A program made the translations under genes and the position numbers. Source: Nitrospinota bacterium (GTDB lineage: Bacteria; Nitrospinota; Nitrospinia; Nitrospinales; Nitrospinaceae). Taken from it: a DNA stretch of 36,294 bases. Positions within the stretch are counted from its first letter, which is position 1. The number at the start of each line of letters is the position of its first letter. The stretch spans positions 1-36,294 of the forward strand of contig JAOUPX010000018.1 in the NCBI GenBank assembly GCA_029879645.1, in the 5' to 3' direction. This document shows, in pieces, positions 1 to 9,633 of this stretch. The notes below the pieces were generated by a model. The model made no database searches. It saw nothing but the letters and a program-made list of their open reading frames with translations, and was not told where the DNA came from.

Positions 1-36
1 GAGGGGGATCGAACCCTTGTCCTCCTGAATGCCATT
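1..36 (-). pseudogene. 3' fragment of a tRNA-Ala, cut by the window edge
   Basis: The reverse complement reads as an anticodon loop with GGC, the 3' anticodon arm, variable region and T arm of a tRNA-Ala. It matches the intact tRNA at 5639-5674 at 33 of 36 positions. Upstream sequence (37 onward) does not complete the anticodon stem, and the T stem carries an A-C mismatch at its second pair, so this is not a functional tRNA as far as can be seen. The acceptor end lies outside the window. It looks like a decayed 3'-end duplicate of tRNA-Ala, as left by site-specific integration or partial duplication. Confidence 0.7.
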
Positions 37-256
37 TTAGCAGTCAATTTTCACTATTTTTTCCCGTCTTATTCCTCGCATCACAAGCTCTCACAAAAAA
101 AACCTCTGGGAGTCTTCTTGCCACTATCTTATATACCATTCCAAAAGCCACTTCCTCATATTTTGCGGTATTTTCCCTTACTGTGAAAGGGACCGGGGTG
201 AATTCGGGAAGATTCACCATGCAGGGACCTCCGGAGATGAGCATACGGCAAGCTCA

Positions 257-3200
257 TCAGGAATGGTTCCGGCACAGATCCAGTGTAAATGGAAAATCTG
301 AGTTTTCTTCAATGGGCGGAACCTTCATGGTTTCCTTGTAATGACCCATCGGTTGAAAGCGTGATAAACGCCTGCCTTCCGCTTCGTTTTCGTTGACAGG
401 AAAAGTCTCGTAATTTCTTCCTCCGGGATGACTGACATGGTAGGTGCAACCTCCCAGGGAGCGCTCATAGCGCGTGTCAAGAATATCGAATATCAGCGGG
501 GTATGCACCGGTACTGTGGGGAGCAGGCTGGAAGGAGGCGACCAGGCTTTGAAACGCACTCCACCTACAAACACACCGCTTTCCGAAGTTGGTTTCATTG
601 GGACCCGACGACCGTTACAGGTTACAACATGATGGGTTTCCTTAAGCCCTTCCACTCGCACCTGTAGCCGTTCAATGGAAGCGTCTACCGAACGGCTCAC
701 CGTTCCTTGATATATCTCTTCCCCCAACACGGTCCACGGTTCGAGGGCCATACGCAATTCCAGATTAATCTGTCCAATCTGAACCGAACCATATCCTGGA
801 AACCGGAACTCCAGAGAAGGACGGAACCAATCGAGTTCAAACGGATAACCTCCTTCCCGCAATTCTCGGATGACACCTTTAAAGTCTTCCCAGATAAAAT
901 GCGGTAGCATGAAACGATCGTGGAGCTGTGTTCCCCAGCGTGCGAGGCTTGCTTTATACGGATTCCGTCCGAACTGGGCAATGCAGGCCCGAATCAATAA
1001 CGCTTGCAATAAATTCATTTTGGAATGGGGTGTCATTTCAAATCCGCGCAGTTCTACAAGGCCCAGCCGGCCACTCTCGCCTTCCGGGCTGTACAATTTG
1101 TCGATGCAGATTTCAGTCCGGTGAGTGTTTCCAGTCATATCGACCAAAATATTTCGAAACAAACGATCCACCAACCAGGGTGGGACCATGTCCTTATCCG
1201 GAATATTCTGAAAAGCTATCTCCAGGGCGTACAGAGAATCCATCCGGGCTTCGTCTATCCGGGGGGATTGACTTGTCGGGCCGATAAAAATGGATGAAAA
1301 CAGGTATGACAGAGAAGGATGATTTTGCCAAAAGGATAGCAAGCTCCGCAAAAGGTCCGGTCGCAGCAAAAAGGGGCTTTCAGACGGCTTGGGTCCTCCA
1401 AGGACAAAATGATTACCGCCACCAGTGCCAATACGGCGACCATCCAATAGAAATTTATCAGATGAAAGGCGAGTTTGGCGTGCCTCCTCGAAAAGGGTCT
1501 GATGTATTTCAACCAGTTCCCGCCAGTTTTCCGCCGGATGGATGTTCACCTCAAGCACCCCCGGATCGGGGGTTATCTTGAAGTTCTGAAACCGCGCATC
1601 CCTTGGAGGGTCGTAACCCTCAAGCACTACGGGAGTTTTCAACTTTCCAGCCACGGCCTCTATGGATGCAGTCAAATCAAGAAATTGCTCCAGATAAAAT
1701 AGTGGGGGTAAAAATATATGCAATGTGCCGTTACGCACTTCCATACACAACGCAGTACGTATCAAGCCCGGCGTGGGATGTCCCGCATGGTCTGGATTCA
1801 CCTTCATATTATTTTTGACAGGATCCCGAAAGGTTTTCCAGGTGGGAAGAGCGTCCGTTTCCTTGAAATGACTGGGCTCGCTGAACAGTTCGCGGCTTTG
1901 TTCCAGATTGCTGGGCAAACTGCCTAATGGAAGCCGCAGACCAATGGGAGAGTCACCCGGAATCAGAATCAGGCGCTCCGTGCGGAATTTCCACCGGTTG
2001 CTGATCCAACGATTCTCCACCATGGAAAAATGGATCGGCAGAATAAAACCGACAGGATCATTAAGGTTTGTCTCCAGCAATTTTTGCAATCGCGTTCGCT
2101 CGGTTTTTACATAAAGGTCCGCCTCAAAAATCTCTCCCTCCTGGGGAAGTTTTTGCTCCTGCCAAAGGTAATAAGCAGCATCTTCATGTGCGGCCATGAT
2201 GAACTGGGGGGAAATTCCCAGGGCTTTGGATAATTCGTGGAAAAAGTGTTTGGCTGTATCAAGATCATGCCCATGATTTTTCTCTATGCCTGCCAGAAGC
2301 GCCTCATCCTTCCAGACGGGTTCACCGTCCTTCCTCCAGTAACAACCCAAGGACCAACGGGGAAGAAGTTCTCCCGGATACCACTTTCCCTGCGCGTAAT
2401 GCAGAAGCGCCCCAGGAGCGAAACGATTCTTCAGACGCAGAAGCAATTCGTTTCCCAATTCTCTTTTTGTAGGACCAAAAGCGGCTGTTTTCCATTCCTC
2501 ACTTTCCTTGTCATCAACAGAGACAAAGGTGGGCTCACCGCCCATGGTCAACTTGAATCCATTTTCCCTCAAGTCTTGATCCACCTTCTCGCCAAGAAGA
2601 TCAATTTCAGCCCATTCTCGATCACTGAAAGGTTTGGAAACCCGGCGGTCTTCGTGAATGCGATTAACCTTCATTTCATGATGCAATTTTGATTGGCAGG
2701 GTTCCACCCCTCCAGAAATGGGAGCCGCGCTGGAAGGATTGGGGGTGCAACACAAAGGAATGTGCCCCTCTCCGGTAAACAAACCGGAGGTGGGATCGAG
2801 ACCGATCCATCCCGCCCCGGGGAGATACACTTCGGTCCATGCATGCAGATCGACGCAATCCTCTTCAACTCCCGAAGGTCCATCAAGTGACTTTTGATCC
2901 GGTTTCAGCTGGACAAGATACCCGGATGCAAATCGTGTCGCCAACCCCTGGTGCCGGAGAATTTGGCAAAGCAGCCAGGCCATATCCCGGCACGAACCTC
3001 TTTTCAACTGCAAGGTCTCTTCGCAGGTCTGCACCCCGGGTTCCAGGCGGATGATGTATTGGAGCGCTTGATTCACATGACGATTAATTTCAACAAGAAA
3101 TTGGTTTGTGGCTTGATTCTCGTTTGGAAGTTTTTTTAAAAACTCTTGGAGTAACGGGCCCTTTTCTTTTATTTCCAGGTAGGGAATCAGTTCCTCCGCA

Positions 3201-3529
3201 AGCCAGGGCTCGTATTTAAAGGGAAATTCGGCGGCGCTTTCTTCGAGAAAAAAATCAAAGGGATTAAAAACTCGAATTTCGCTTATTAAATTTACTTCCA
3301 CTTGAAATACTCTGGTTTTTTTTGGGAATACCAGACGGGCAAGATGGTTCCCGAAGGGATCCTGTTGCCAGTTTATGAAATGCTCTTCGGGAAAAACCTT
3401 GAGGGAATAAGAAGGAATGTTAGAACGAGCATGCGGAGCCGGACGAAGACGGATAATCTGCGGCCCTAGATTTACATTCCGGTCATAAGTATAACTTGTC
3501 AAGTGATGCAGGGAAACCGTTACGGTCAT
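257..3529 (-). CDS. Transglutaminase-like / DUF2126 protein (putative amidoligase)
   Basis: This 1090-aa protein has three parts. Residues 1-80 resemble the bacterial transglutaminase N-terminal domain. A transglutaminase-like core follows, with a complete Cys-His-Asp triad: C180 (RGSCRD), H229 (DLHAWTEVYLP) and D245 (GLDPTSG). From about residue 300 to the end comes the DUF2126 region, with EVNIHP near 660, GTGGGNH at 701-707, HRTE at 803-806 and LRGFEMTPH at 827-835. The length and order are usual for this family. From memory, comparative genomics links DUF2126 proteins to glutamine-synthetase-fold amidoligases found near transglutaminases, amidotransferases and peptidases. The substrate is unknown and the protein is probably cytoplasmic, as no signal peptide is seen. 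The ATG at 3529 gives the standard family N-terminus. It is divergent from the amidotransferase/transglutaminase fusion across 116 bp, suggesting co-regulation. Confidence 0.9.
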   Translation of the reverse strand: MTVTVSLHHLTSYTYDRNVNLGPQIIRLRPAPHARSNIPSYSLKVFPEEHFINWQQDPFGNHLARLVFPKKTRVFQVEVNLISEIRVFNPFDFFLEESAAEFPFKYEPWLAEELIPYLEIKEKGPLLQEFLKKLPNENQATNQFLVEINRHVNQALQYIIRLEPGVQTCEETLQLKRGSCRDMAWLLCQILRHQGLATRFASGYLVQLKPDQKSLDGPSGVEEDCVDLHAWTEVYLPGAGWIGLDPTSGLFTGEGHIPLCCTPNPSSAAPISGGVEPCQSKLHHEMKVNRIHEDRRVSKPFSDREWAEIDLLGEKVDQDLRENGFKLTMGGEPTFVSVDDKESEEWKTAAFGPTKRELGNELLLRLKNRFAPGALLHYAQGKWYPGELLPRWSLGCYWRKDGEPVWKDEALLAGIEKNHGHDLDTAKHFFHELSKALGISPQFIMAAHEDAAYYLWQEQKLPQEGEIFEADLYVKTERTRLQKLLETNLNDPVGFILPIHFSMVENRWISNRWKFRTERLILIPGDSPIGLRLPLGSLPSNLEQSRELFSEPSHFKETDALPTWKTFRDPVKNNMKVNPDHAGHPTPGLIRTALCMEVRNGTLHIFLPPLFYLEQFLDLTASIEAVAGKLKTPVVLEGYDPPRDARFQNFKITPDPGVLEVNIHPAENWRELVEIHQTLFEEARQTRLSSDKFLLDGRRIGTGGGNHFVLGGPKPSESPFLLRPDLLRSLLSFWQNHPSLSYLFSSIFIGPTSQSPRIDEARMDSLYALEIAFQNIPDKDMVPPWLVDRLFRNILVDMTGNTHRTEICIDKLYSPEGESGRLGLVELRGFEMTPHSKMNLLQALLIRACIAQFGRNPYKASLARWGTQLHDRFMLPHFIWEDFKGVIRELREGGYPFELDWFRPSLEFRFPGYGSVQIGQINLELRMALEPWTVLGEEIYQGTVSRSVDASIERLQVRVEGLKETHHVVTCNGRRVPMKPTSESGVFVGGVRFKAWSPPSSLLPTVPVHTPLIFDILDTRYERSLGGCTYHVSHPGGRNYETFPVNENEAEGRRLSRFQPMGHYKETMKVPPIEENSDFPFTLDLCRNHS

Positions 3530-3645
3530 TACTTATCCTAGTCTAGAAAAGCTGGTTTAGGGTATTTTTCTGTTGCATTAAAATTATATCAGGTGTGCTA
3601 GAATTGTGAATTAAATATCAATTTTAAGGATTAACGAAAAGAACC

Positions 3646-5538
3646 ATGTTCGGTGAGATTCTAGCTCTAAATTTTGATTGTATGGGTTCCCCTTCGATTT
3701 TTTTCCCGACGGGTGAAACCCCCAAGGATCTAAAGACGCCGGGATGGGGGTTTGGCTGGTATCCTAATGACAACTATGGAGCGTCCATGGTCAAGGATGG
3801 CATGGCCAAGGATACACAAGCGCTTCTAAATATCCTGAAGGATGGGACCAGCTTTCGTTCCACAATGTTCCTGTGCAAAGTCAAGGGAGTTGGAAGGCAA
3901 TATACCCAACACGACAGCCAGCCTTTCCGGCGAAGCTTTGGCGGCTATGACTGGCTATTCCTGCACAACGGGCAATTGGATTTGGCAGCTCTGCGGAAAC
4001 TATACCCCGACCCGTCAGGCCTTCTGGAACCTGTCGGAAAAACGGATTCCGAACTGGCCTTTTGCTTTTTACTGAGTAAATTCACAGAGTCTTCCTCAAA
4101 AGCCTTGACGGATGTTGACGGCGAAACGCTTTTATCCTGGCTAAGGCAACTGGACGAGCTGGGAAGCGCCGACTTCCTTATTAGTGACGGCAGAAGCATG
4201 GCCATTTACCATGGGAATAATTCGGAGTCCCATCTTTATTGCCACAGGGTGTTGCCTTCCGAAAAGCCTCCGGTGTTTGAGTCGGATATGATTTGTCTGG
4301 ACCTGGAAGACCCACGCGATTCACTGCGAACGGTATTTTTAGTCACGTCTTTTCAGTTTAATCAGGTAGCCGATTTAGAACCCATGGAGCCTGGGCGTCT
4401 CCTGATTGTTCGCAGGGGTGCTGTTTATTGGGACAGCCTTTCTCGCAAACCAAAATCCGCGCCGCCCTATCTCTCCCCCACAGCTTCAGAATCGTACCCA
4501 GATGAAGCAGAAAACGAATCGAATTTATTTTTTCCTCAACAGGCGGAGCAATCGCAAACAAGTCCGAAAGCTGTTGCGGATGAAGAAGAAATTCTTACCC
4601 ATAGTTTTTCAAATATCATCAATATAAAGTCTCTCACTCATGATTTTGAAGGGGCTCCATTAAGTTATAGATTTTATGATATTACCCATTTAACGAAATA
4701 CAAATACTCCGTTCCAGTGGAGCACAGTTCTCATACATTTCGCCTGCAACCGGTGGAAGACGCAGTACAAGAAGTGGTCCAGGCCACGCTGGAACTTTCT
4801 GTTGACGGGGATTTGTTGTCGTTCGAAGATGTGTTTGCAAATAACGCGATATTTTATGACATCATGCAATCATATTCGAATCTAACGATCAAAATGAATA
4901 GCCGGGTTAAGGTTTATGCCAGTCCCCCGGACGACCACAACAAGCCCATGCGTAGCTCACATATCCCACTGGTGTGGATGCCCTGGCAGCGTCAAATGAT
5001 GCTCCCCTACCTGTTGCCTCCCGAACTCCCGGAAACACAACTCAGACAGTTGACAGATTACGCTATGAGCTTTGTGGAGCGGAACGACTTTCTCTTGATT
5101 GACAGTCTCATAGACATAAATAAAAAAATATTTGAAGATTTTTCTTATGTTCCGGGAATTACCTATCTGGAAACCACCGCATTTGATGTGTTCTCAATGC
5201 GAAAAGGGGTTTGTCAGGACTTCGCCAATCTGTTTATTTGCCTGTGTCGTCTATTGAATATTCCAGCGCGTTATCGGGTAGGCTACATCTACACAGGTGG
5301 CGATTACGAAAATAAAATGCAATCCGATGCCTCTCATGCCTGGGCAGAAGTTTATCTTCCTTATTTGGGCTGGAGGGGCTTTGATCCTACCAACGGCTGC
5401 ATGGTGGCGCAGGACCATGTGCGCATTGCATGCGGACGAAACTATCGGGATGCCACTCCTGTAAGCGGCACTATATTTAAGGGTGGCGGCACCGAAGGAC
5501 TCAAAGTCCAGGTTCAAATCAAAGAGGTTTCTTCTTAA
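3646..5538 (+). CDS. Class II glutamine amidotransferase-like / transglutaminase fusion
   Basis: This 630-aa protein is a two-domain fusion. Residues 1-265 resemble YafJ-type class II amidotransferases: PGWGFGWYP near 32-40, HDSQPF at 89-94 and FLHNGQL at 105-111. Residues 340-600 are a bacterial transglutaminase N-domain plus core with C523 (KGVCQDF), H564 (SHAWAEVY) and D580 (GFDPTNG). A low-complexity acidic linker (about 270-320) joins them. The oddity is the N-terminus: the family normally starts Met-Cys, with Cys-2 as the glutaminase nucleophile, but here the protein starts M-F-G-E. No other start supplies a Cys in that place, so glutamine hydrolysis is probably lost or changed. The transglutaminase site looks intact. 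It probably works in one pathway with the divergent DUF2126 protein. Confidence 0.88.
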   Translation: MFGEILALNFDCMGSPSIFFPTGETPKDLKTPGWGFGWYPNDNYGASMVKDGMAKDTQALLNILKDGTSFRSTMFLCKVKGVGRQYTQHDSQPFRRSFGGYDWLFLHNGQLDLAALRKLYPDPSGLLEPVGKTDSELAFCFLLSKFTESSSKALTDVDGETLLSWLRQLDELGSADFLISDGRSMAIYHGNNSESHLYCHRVLPSEKPPVFESDMICLDLEDPRDSLRTVFLVTSFQFNQVADLEPMEPGRLLIVRRGAVYWDSLSRKPKSAPPYLSPTASESYPDEAENESNLFFPQQAEQSQTSPKAVADEEEILTHSFSNIINIKSLTHDFEGAPLSYRFYDITHLTKYKYSVPVEHSSHTFRLQPVEDAVQEVVQATLELSVDGDLLSFEDVFANNAIFYDIMQSYSNLTIKMNSRVKVYASPPDDHNKPMRSSHIPLVWMPWQRQMMLPYLLPPELPETQLRQLTDYAMSFVERNDFLLIDSLIDINKKIFEDFSYVPGITYLETTAFDVFSMRKGVCQDFANLFICLCRLLNIPARYRVGYIYTGGDYENKMQSDASHAWAEVYLPYLGWRGFDPTNGCMVAQDHVRIACGRNYRDATPVSGTIFKGGGTEGLKVQVQIKEVSS

Positions 5539-5586
5539 ACTGGCTTTCCTGACAAACATCCGGTTTTCATTTAGATTCAAGCAATC

Positions 5587-5620
5587 AAAAAAGGGGTTAC
5601 GGCCTTCACCGTAACCCCTT
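5587..5620 (-). terminator. Rho-independent terminator of tRNA-Ala
   Basis: A perfect 12-bp stem (5591-5602 paired with 5609-5620, loop of 6) begins 11 bases beyond the tRNA 3' end on the minus strand. It is followed by a run of Ts (A-run 5587-5592 on the plus strand). The same hairpin lies 52 bp after the plus-strand fusion gene ending at 5538. On that strand the U-tract is poor, so it would terminate that gene less well. Confidence 0.8.
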
Positions 5621-5631
5621 ATAAACAAAAG

Positions 5632-5704
<73 letters not shown>

Positions 5705-5803
5705 GATTTTTCAGTTGTTTTGCCTTCTCAATGCTCCGATAGTAGCAGATTTTACATCCGTTTCCTATTGATTTTTCAGGCGCACCGCTTCTTTTCGTTC
5801 CGC

Positions 5804-5831
5804 TTGCCTTCCCTTTAAATCTCTCTATAAT
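5804..5831 (+). promoter_or_regulatory. Sigma-70-like promoter for the DUF502 gene
   Basis: TTGCCT (5804-5809), a 16-bp spacer, and a perfect TATAAT (5826-5831). It lies about 80 bp before the ATG at 5915 and points towards it. The assignment rests only on similarity to consensus. Confidence 0.45.
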
Positions 5832-5914
5832 AAGTGGAAACGCAGACACTGCCGAAGGCGCTCTTCTGCGCAGGCATTGCCAACCTTTGACCGGAACCGT
5901 CCACTCAACCCATT

Positions 5915-6583
5915 ATGCTCAGCAACCTCAAACGCCGCCTCCGCAACACTTTCATCACGGGAATTCTCATCACCATACCGGTGGCGTTCACCCTTTTTAT
6001 CCTCAATTTCCTCCTGAAAATACTCGATAATCTGGTCGTCCCCTGGTTCATCAAGACTCTGATCGATATCGGCACCCCCATTCCGGAGGATTTTCATCTG
6101 CCCGGCCTGGGGCTGATTCTCATAATCCTGCTCATTTTCGTGGTGGGCGTGCTGACCAAAAGCTTTCTGGGAGGCAAGCTTGTTCAATTGGGTGAAATGA
6201 TCGTCGACCGCATACCGATCGTCAGGAGTATTTACACCGGAGCCAAACAAGTGGTAACCACCATCGCACATGCCGACACCAAGGCCTTCAGAAAAGTTGT
6301 CCTGGTGGAGTTTCCCCGCAAGGGAATTTATTCCGTGGGGTTCATCACGGGCACCACGGAGGGTGAAGTACAGGAATTGACTGACGAAAAACTAATCAAT
6401 GTATTCGTTCCCACGACTCCCAATCCAACCTCCGGCTTCCTGGTATTTCTACCCGGCGAGGACATCATCGAACTCACTATGACGGTTGAGGAAGGCCTCA
6501 AATTCATCATCTCGGTGGGAATTGTAACTCCTAAATACCGTCAGGAAAAAATTGTGGCGCTCAAAAAAGATTTTCAGGCTTAG
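5915..6583 (+). CDS. DUF502 family inner-membrane protein
   Basis: This 222-aa protein has a basic N-terminus (LKRRLR) and a first hydrophobic helix at about 12-35. A short loop (about 50-62) leads to a second helix at about 63-81, followed by a soluble domain. The segment from GEMIVDRIPIVRSIYTGAKQ (about 93-112) through the NPTSGF motif near residue 170 is typical of DUF502. The family is widespread in proteobacteria and plants (COV-like), and its function in bacteria is not settled. The length fits the family. No clear Shine-Dalgarno precedes the ATG, but the N-terminus matches family usage. It appears monocistronic, with 210 bp before the next start. Confidence 0.88.
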   Translation: MLSNLKRRLRNTFITGILITIPVAFTLFILNFLLKILDNLVVPWFIKTLIDIGTPIPEDFHLPGLGLILIILLIFVVGVLTKSFLGGKLVQLGEMIVDRIPIVRSIYTGAKQVVTTIAHADTKAFRKVVLVEFPRKGIYSVGFITGTTEGEVQELTDEKLINVFVPTTPNPTSGFLVFLPGEDIIELTMTVEEGLKFIISVGIVTPKYRQEKIVALKKDFQA

Positions 6584-6793
6584 CATTCATATTTTTTGGG
6601 GCTTAATAACACAGGCCTCTCTTCCTCCACGAATAATAAAATCCCTTTCCTCCGGCCAAATCGCCGCTCCAAAACACATTTACATTTCCCGATTTATTCG
6701 GAAAGAAGGCTTTTGGCAAAGCATTTGTTTGCTCCATGCTTTGCCTTTACACTAAAAACATCAACTCCAATTCATCTGACTACAGGTAGACTC

Positions 6794-9565
6794 ATGCACC
6801 GGACGATACGAATTTATTTTCTAGCCCTTTTTCTTGCTGCCACCTCTTCGGCCCATGCCGGTTCTTCCAAAACAGTTGACCCGAAACCGGTTCCTCCAGA
6901 ATTGATTGCGCTGGAAAACGCCATTGCGGGTCCTGACCTGATTGGATTATTTTATCTCGATGTAGACTTCGCCATGCGCCTGGAAAAGGCGTTTATGGGA
7001 GAGGACGACAACCTGGCCCTTCCCACTGCCGCAGGCAAAAAGGATAACAAAGATGATTCCTTTTTTAGCTTCCTCCGCCAATCCGGCCTGAAACCTGGCG
7101 AATCGGTGGATTACATTGTCGGCGGTTTTCTGAATAACTCCCAAAAGGGCGGACAGGTTCAAGTGGCGTTGGGAAATTTTCCGGTGGAATCCGTCACTGC
7201 AAACTGGCGTAACAATAAAAACGTCAAACAAACTGAAGTGAACGGTCGTCCCGCCTGGTTGTGGTCCAAGGTGGATCCGGAAACCTGCAAGCCTTCTTCG
7301 CCGGAGCTCATCATTATCGAAAATCAACGCCTGATCATCGGCGATCCCGAAACGGTGGCCTGGCTCCTGCCACGCCTGGATAAATCAACCGCCCAAACCG
7401 ATCTGGGTAAATGGCGCACTTACCGAAAAGGAAAACTCTTTGCCTTCGGGATCATGGTTCCCAAAGACCTTGAAAACGCATCCCACAATGGCATGGCACG
7501 TATGTTTGCCCACAGCGCAAAAGAGCAAATGGCCTCAGTCACCGGCATTTACGGCGGCGGTACCATTACCTGGAAACCTAAAGGAATTAATCTGGAAGTG
7601 CTTTTTGAAACTGCCAACGCAAAATGGAATAAGGAACAAAGCCAGAAGTTCCTCGAATGGAAAAACAAAACCGCCGGAAAGATCGATCCGGAATTCAAGA
7701 CGGTTAAAAATCTGATGAGTTATCTGGATTTACAGGCTACCGACAGACATCTGGTTTTGCAGGCGAAGATCAACGATGCCCTGATTAAAGACATCGGAAA
7801 GGTTTTTCAGGAGGGGTTGGATTGGTTTGCTTCCTCTCTTAGCGGATCCATCTCTATTGGCGGGGGCCAAAATCAAACCGGAGAACAGATTATTCCGTTC
7901 AAAGAAGTCAATCAGTACAAGAATATGCTTCGGCCCAATGAACTTGATCCATTTGACGCCACAGCCGACCCCACCCAGATTTTCATGACCACCACCGGTC
8001 CTTTTGGCGTTCGGATCAAGGGAATCACACTCAATCCGGACAAACCTGGGAACATTGATCTCCATCTGGAAGTCGTGAGCAGTCCCATCCCTGAAATTGA
8101 AGTCAATCCTTTTTCAGAAGCGGGAGAGGGGGCCGGCGCCTGGTTCCGGGTCACCCATGTCCGCGATGCAAGGGGCCGGGAATTGTTACTGGACCAGCCA
8201 TGCGGCCAGGACCGCAATTCAAAATATGTGTCTCTACGCAAGGGATTCCGCAATGTGGATGTGAAGCGGGTCAAGAAAACTCCTGTCATTCAAAAGTTGA
8301 TACAGAAACAACCTCAGTGGTCCAACCTGACTCTGAACGTACTTGAGGGCACAAAAGCCGTCCATTTGCGGCGTGGCATTCTCCTTTCCGATATCACATC
8401 CATCGAAGGCGAAATAATTCTTGAACTTCCCTCCGACATCATCAAGAAACGAATCCAGAGTCCTTTTAAAAATAAAGTGATTCAAACGGAGGGTATCCGC
8501 ATAAAAATGAAAAGCGCGGAAACCGACGCTATCAGTTTCACCGCCAGCGGCGAAGTGGGCCGCCTGCTGGAAACACGCGCCCTGAATGGAAGTGGTAATT
8601 ATCTTCGAAGCGCAGGCTCCTCTTCGTCCCCTATATTCCTGGGACAGGGCGTAAATAAAAATAATCAATTTCGCGGTCAGCCTAAAACCGTCGAATTCGT
8701 CCTGGCCCGGGAAACAAAAAGAGAAATCTATTCCTTCCAACTGCCTTTCCAGCGACCCGCCTATCCAGCGGATCAGTTTTTCACGCGGGTTCAGGTGCAA
8801 ACTCAGTCCCAAAGATCATTTATGCAACAGCGCCGTTCCAGTCCCAAGCGTAAAGTTTGTTCCGGTAACGCCACCGAACTGAAGTCCGGCGCTTTTTATT
8901 TCTGCATGGACCACAACCTGTATCTGCGAAATGTTTGGCAGGAAACAGGGAAATACGCATCAGCCTCTTTTCTGGTTCATTCCCAGGACTCGGATTCCGT
9001 TATCCACAACCTATCAGCCGCACAGATGATCATTGAAAAGCTGGTCGTAGAGGATGGAGGTTCTTCAAAAAGAAAAACTCTGCCGGTGAGCGATGAAAAG
9101 TTTATTGTGCTCGACTCCAATTACGCGCCGCCCCTTAAGGGAGCACAATTCCAGGTTGAGGCGGGTCCGGTATCGCCGGAGGCTGGGCATATGACCCCGG
9201 TGGGATTTGAGGGTTATCTGAAAATCCGCCTGCCCCGCAAATTGGATTCGTTCCGCCTCGATCTCAATGCGTTGGGAAATACCGGAGAGGCCGTCAACGG
9301 GCTGAAGGCAAGATTTATCGGAATCGACCGGGAAAAAATATTGCTGGAGATCGAAGGTCGGCGCGAATCCCTGGTTCAATTTCAGCCGCTGGACGGTTCA
9401 CGCAAACCCCTGAAGCAAGGAAGCGTGAGGATCGAAAAAAAGGACTCGGGAAAGAAAAAGGCCTGGCAGGCTGAGATCAGCGTGCCCCCGCAAACTCGCT
9501 ACATGAAAATCATCTACGCTAAAAAACAGGACTCCTGGAAAGTACCCTTTCACATCGAAAAGTAA
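6794..9565 (+). CDS. Large exported protein of unknown function
   Basis: The open frame reaches back to 6596, but the ATG at 6794 is preferred. It has an AGG Shine-Dalgarno 7 bases upstream and starts a clear signal peptide: MHRTIR, then a hydrophobic core, then an AHA cleavage site near residue 22. The 60 residues upstream are not protein-like. The mature part (about 900 aa of 923) is soluble with no transmembrane helix. It has many charged and beta-prone stretches, a glycine-rich patch (SGSISIGGG) and a possible disulfide pair about 17 residues apart in the last third (RKVCSG and FYFCMD). No family was recognised. The N-terminal portion describes a globular domain repeating 'LIGLFYLDVDFA'-like segments. 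A periplasmic or surface location is inferred. It converges on the RND genes. Confidence 0.75.
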   Translation: MHRTIRIYFLALFLAATSSAHAGSSKTVDPKPVPPELIALENAIAGPDLIGLFYLDVDFAMRLEKAFMGEDDNLALPTAAGKKDNKDDSFFSFLRQSGLKPGESVDYIVGGFLNNSQKGGQVQVALGNFPVESVTANWRNNKNVKQTEVNGRPAWLWSKVDPETCKPSSPELIIIENQRLIIGDPETVAWLLPRLDKSTAQTDLGKWRTYRKGKLFAFGIMVPKDLENASHNGMARMFAHSAKEQMASVTGIYGGGTITWKPKGINLEVLFETANAKWNKEQSQKFLEWKNKTAGKIDPEFKTVKNLMSYLDLQATDRHLVLQAKINDALIKDIGKVFQEGLDWFASSLSGSISIGGGQNQTGEQIIPFKEVNQYKNMLRPNELDPFDATADPTQIFMTTTGPFGVRIKGITLNPDKPGNIDLHLEVVSSPIPEIEVNPFSEAGEGAGAWFRVTHVRDARGRELLLDQPCGQDRNSKYVSLRKGFRNVDVKRVKKTPVIQKLIQKQPQWSNLTLNVLEGTKAVHLRRGILLSDITSIEGEIILELPSDIIKKRIQSPFKNKVIQTEGIRIKMKSAETDAISFTASGEVGRLLETRALNGSGNYLRSAGSSSSPIFLGQGVNKNNQFRGQPKTVEFVLARETKREIYSFQLPFQRPAYPADQFFTRVQVQTQSQRSFMQQRRSSPKRKVCSGNATELKSGAFYFCMDHNLYLRNVWQETGKYASASFLVHSQDSDSVIHNLSAAQMIIEKLVVEDGGSSKRKTLPVSDEKFIVLDSNYAPPLKGAQFQVEAGPVSPEAGHMTPVGFEGYLKIRLPRKLDSFRLDLNALGNTGEAVNGLKARFIGIDREKILLEIEGRRESLVQFQPLDGSRKPLKQGSVRIEKKDSGKKKAWQAEISVPPQTRYMKIIYAKKQDSWKVPFHIEK

Positions 9566-9633
9566 CTCGCTCGCCGGTCGGTTTCAGTCTCGCTAAAATC
9601 TCGACACAGCCACTTCTGAATGTAGTAAATCGT

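Noticed and set aside
44-244. 66-codon minus-strand ORF after the DUF2126 gene
   Set aside because: No Shine-Dalgarno, no recognisable features, and it runs into the tRNA remnant; probably chance.
2237-2692. 151-codon plus-strand ORF
   Set aside because: Entirely antisense to the well-supported DUF2126 protein and without protein-like features.
8234-8812. 192-codon minus-strand ORF
   Set aside because: Lies within the exported 923-aa protein, whose frame has a signal peptide and continuous coding character.
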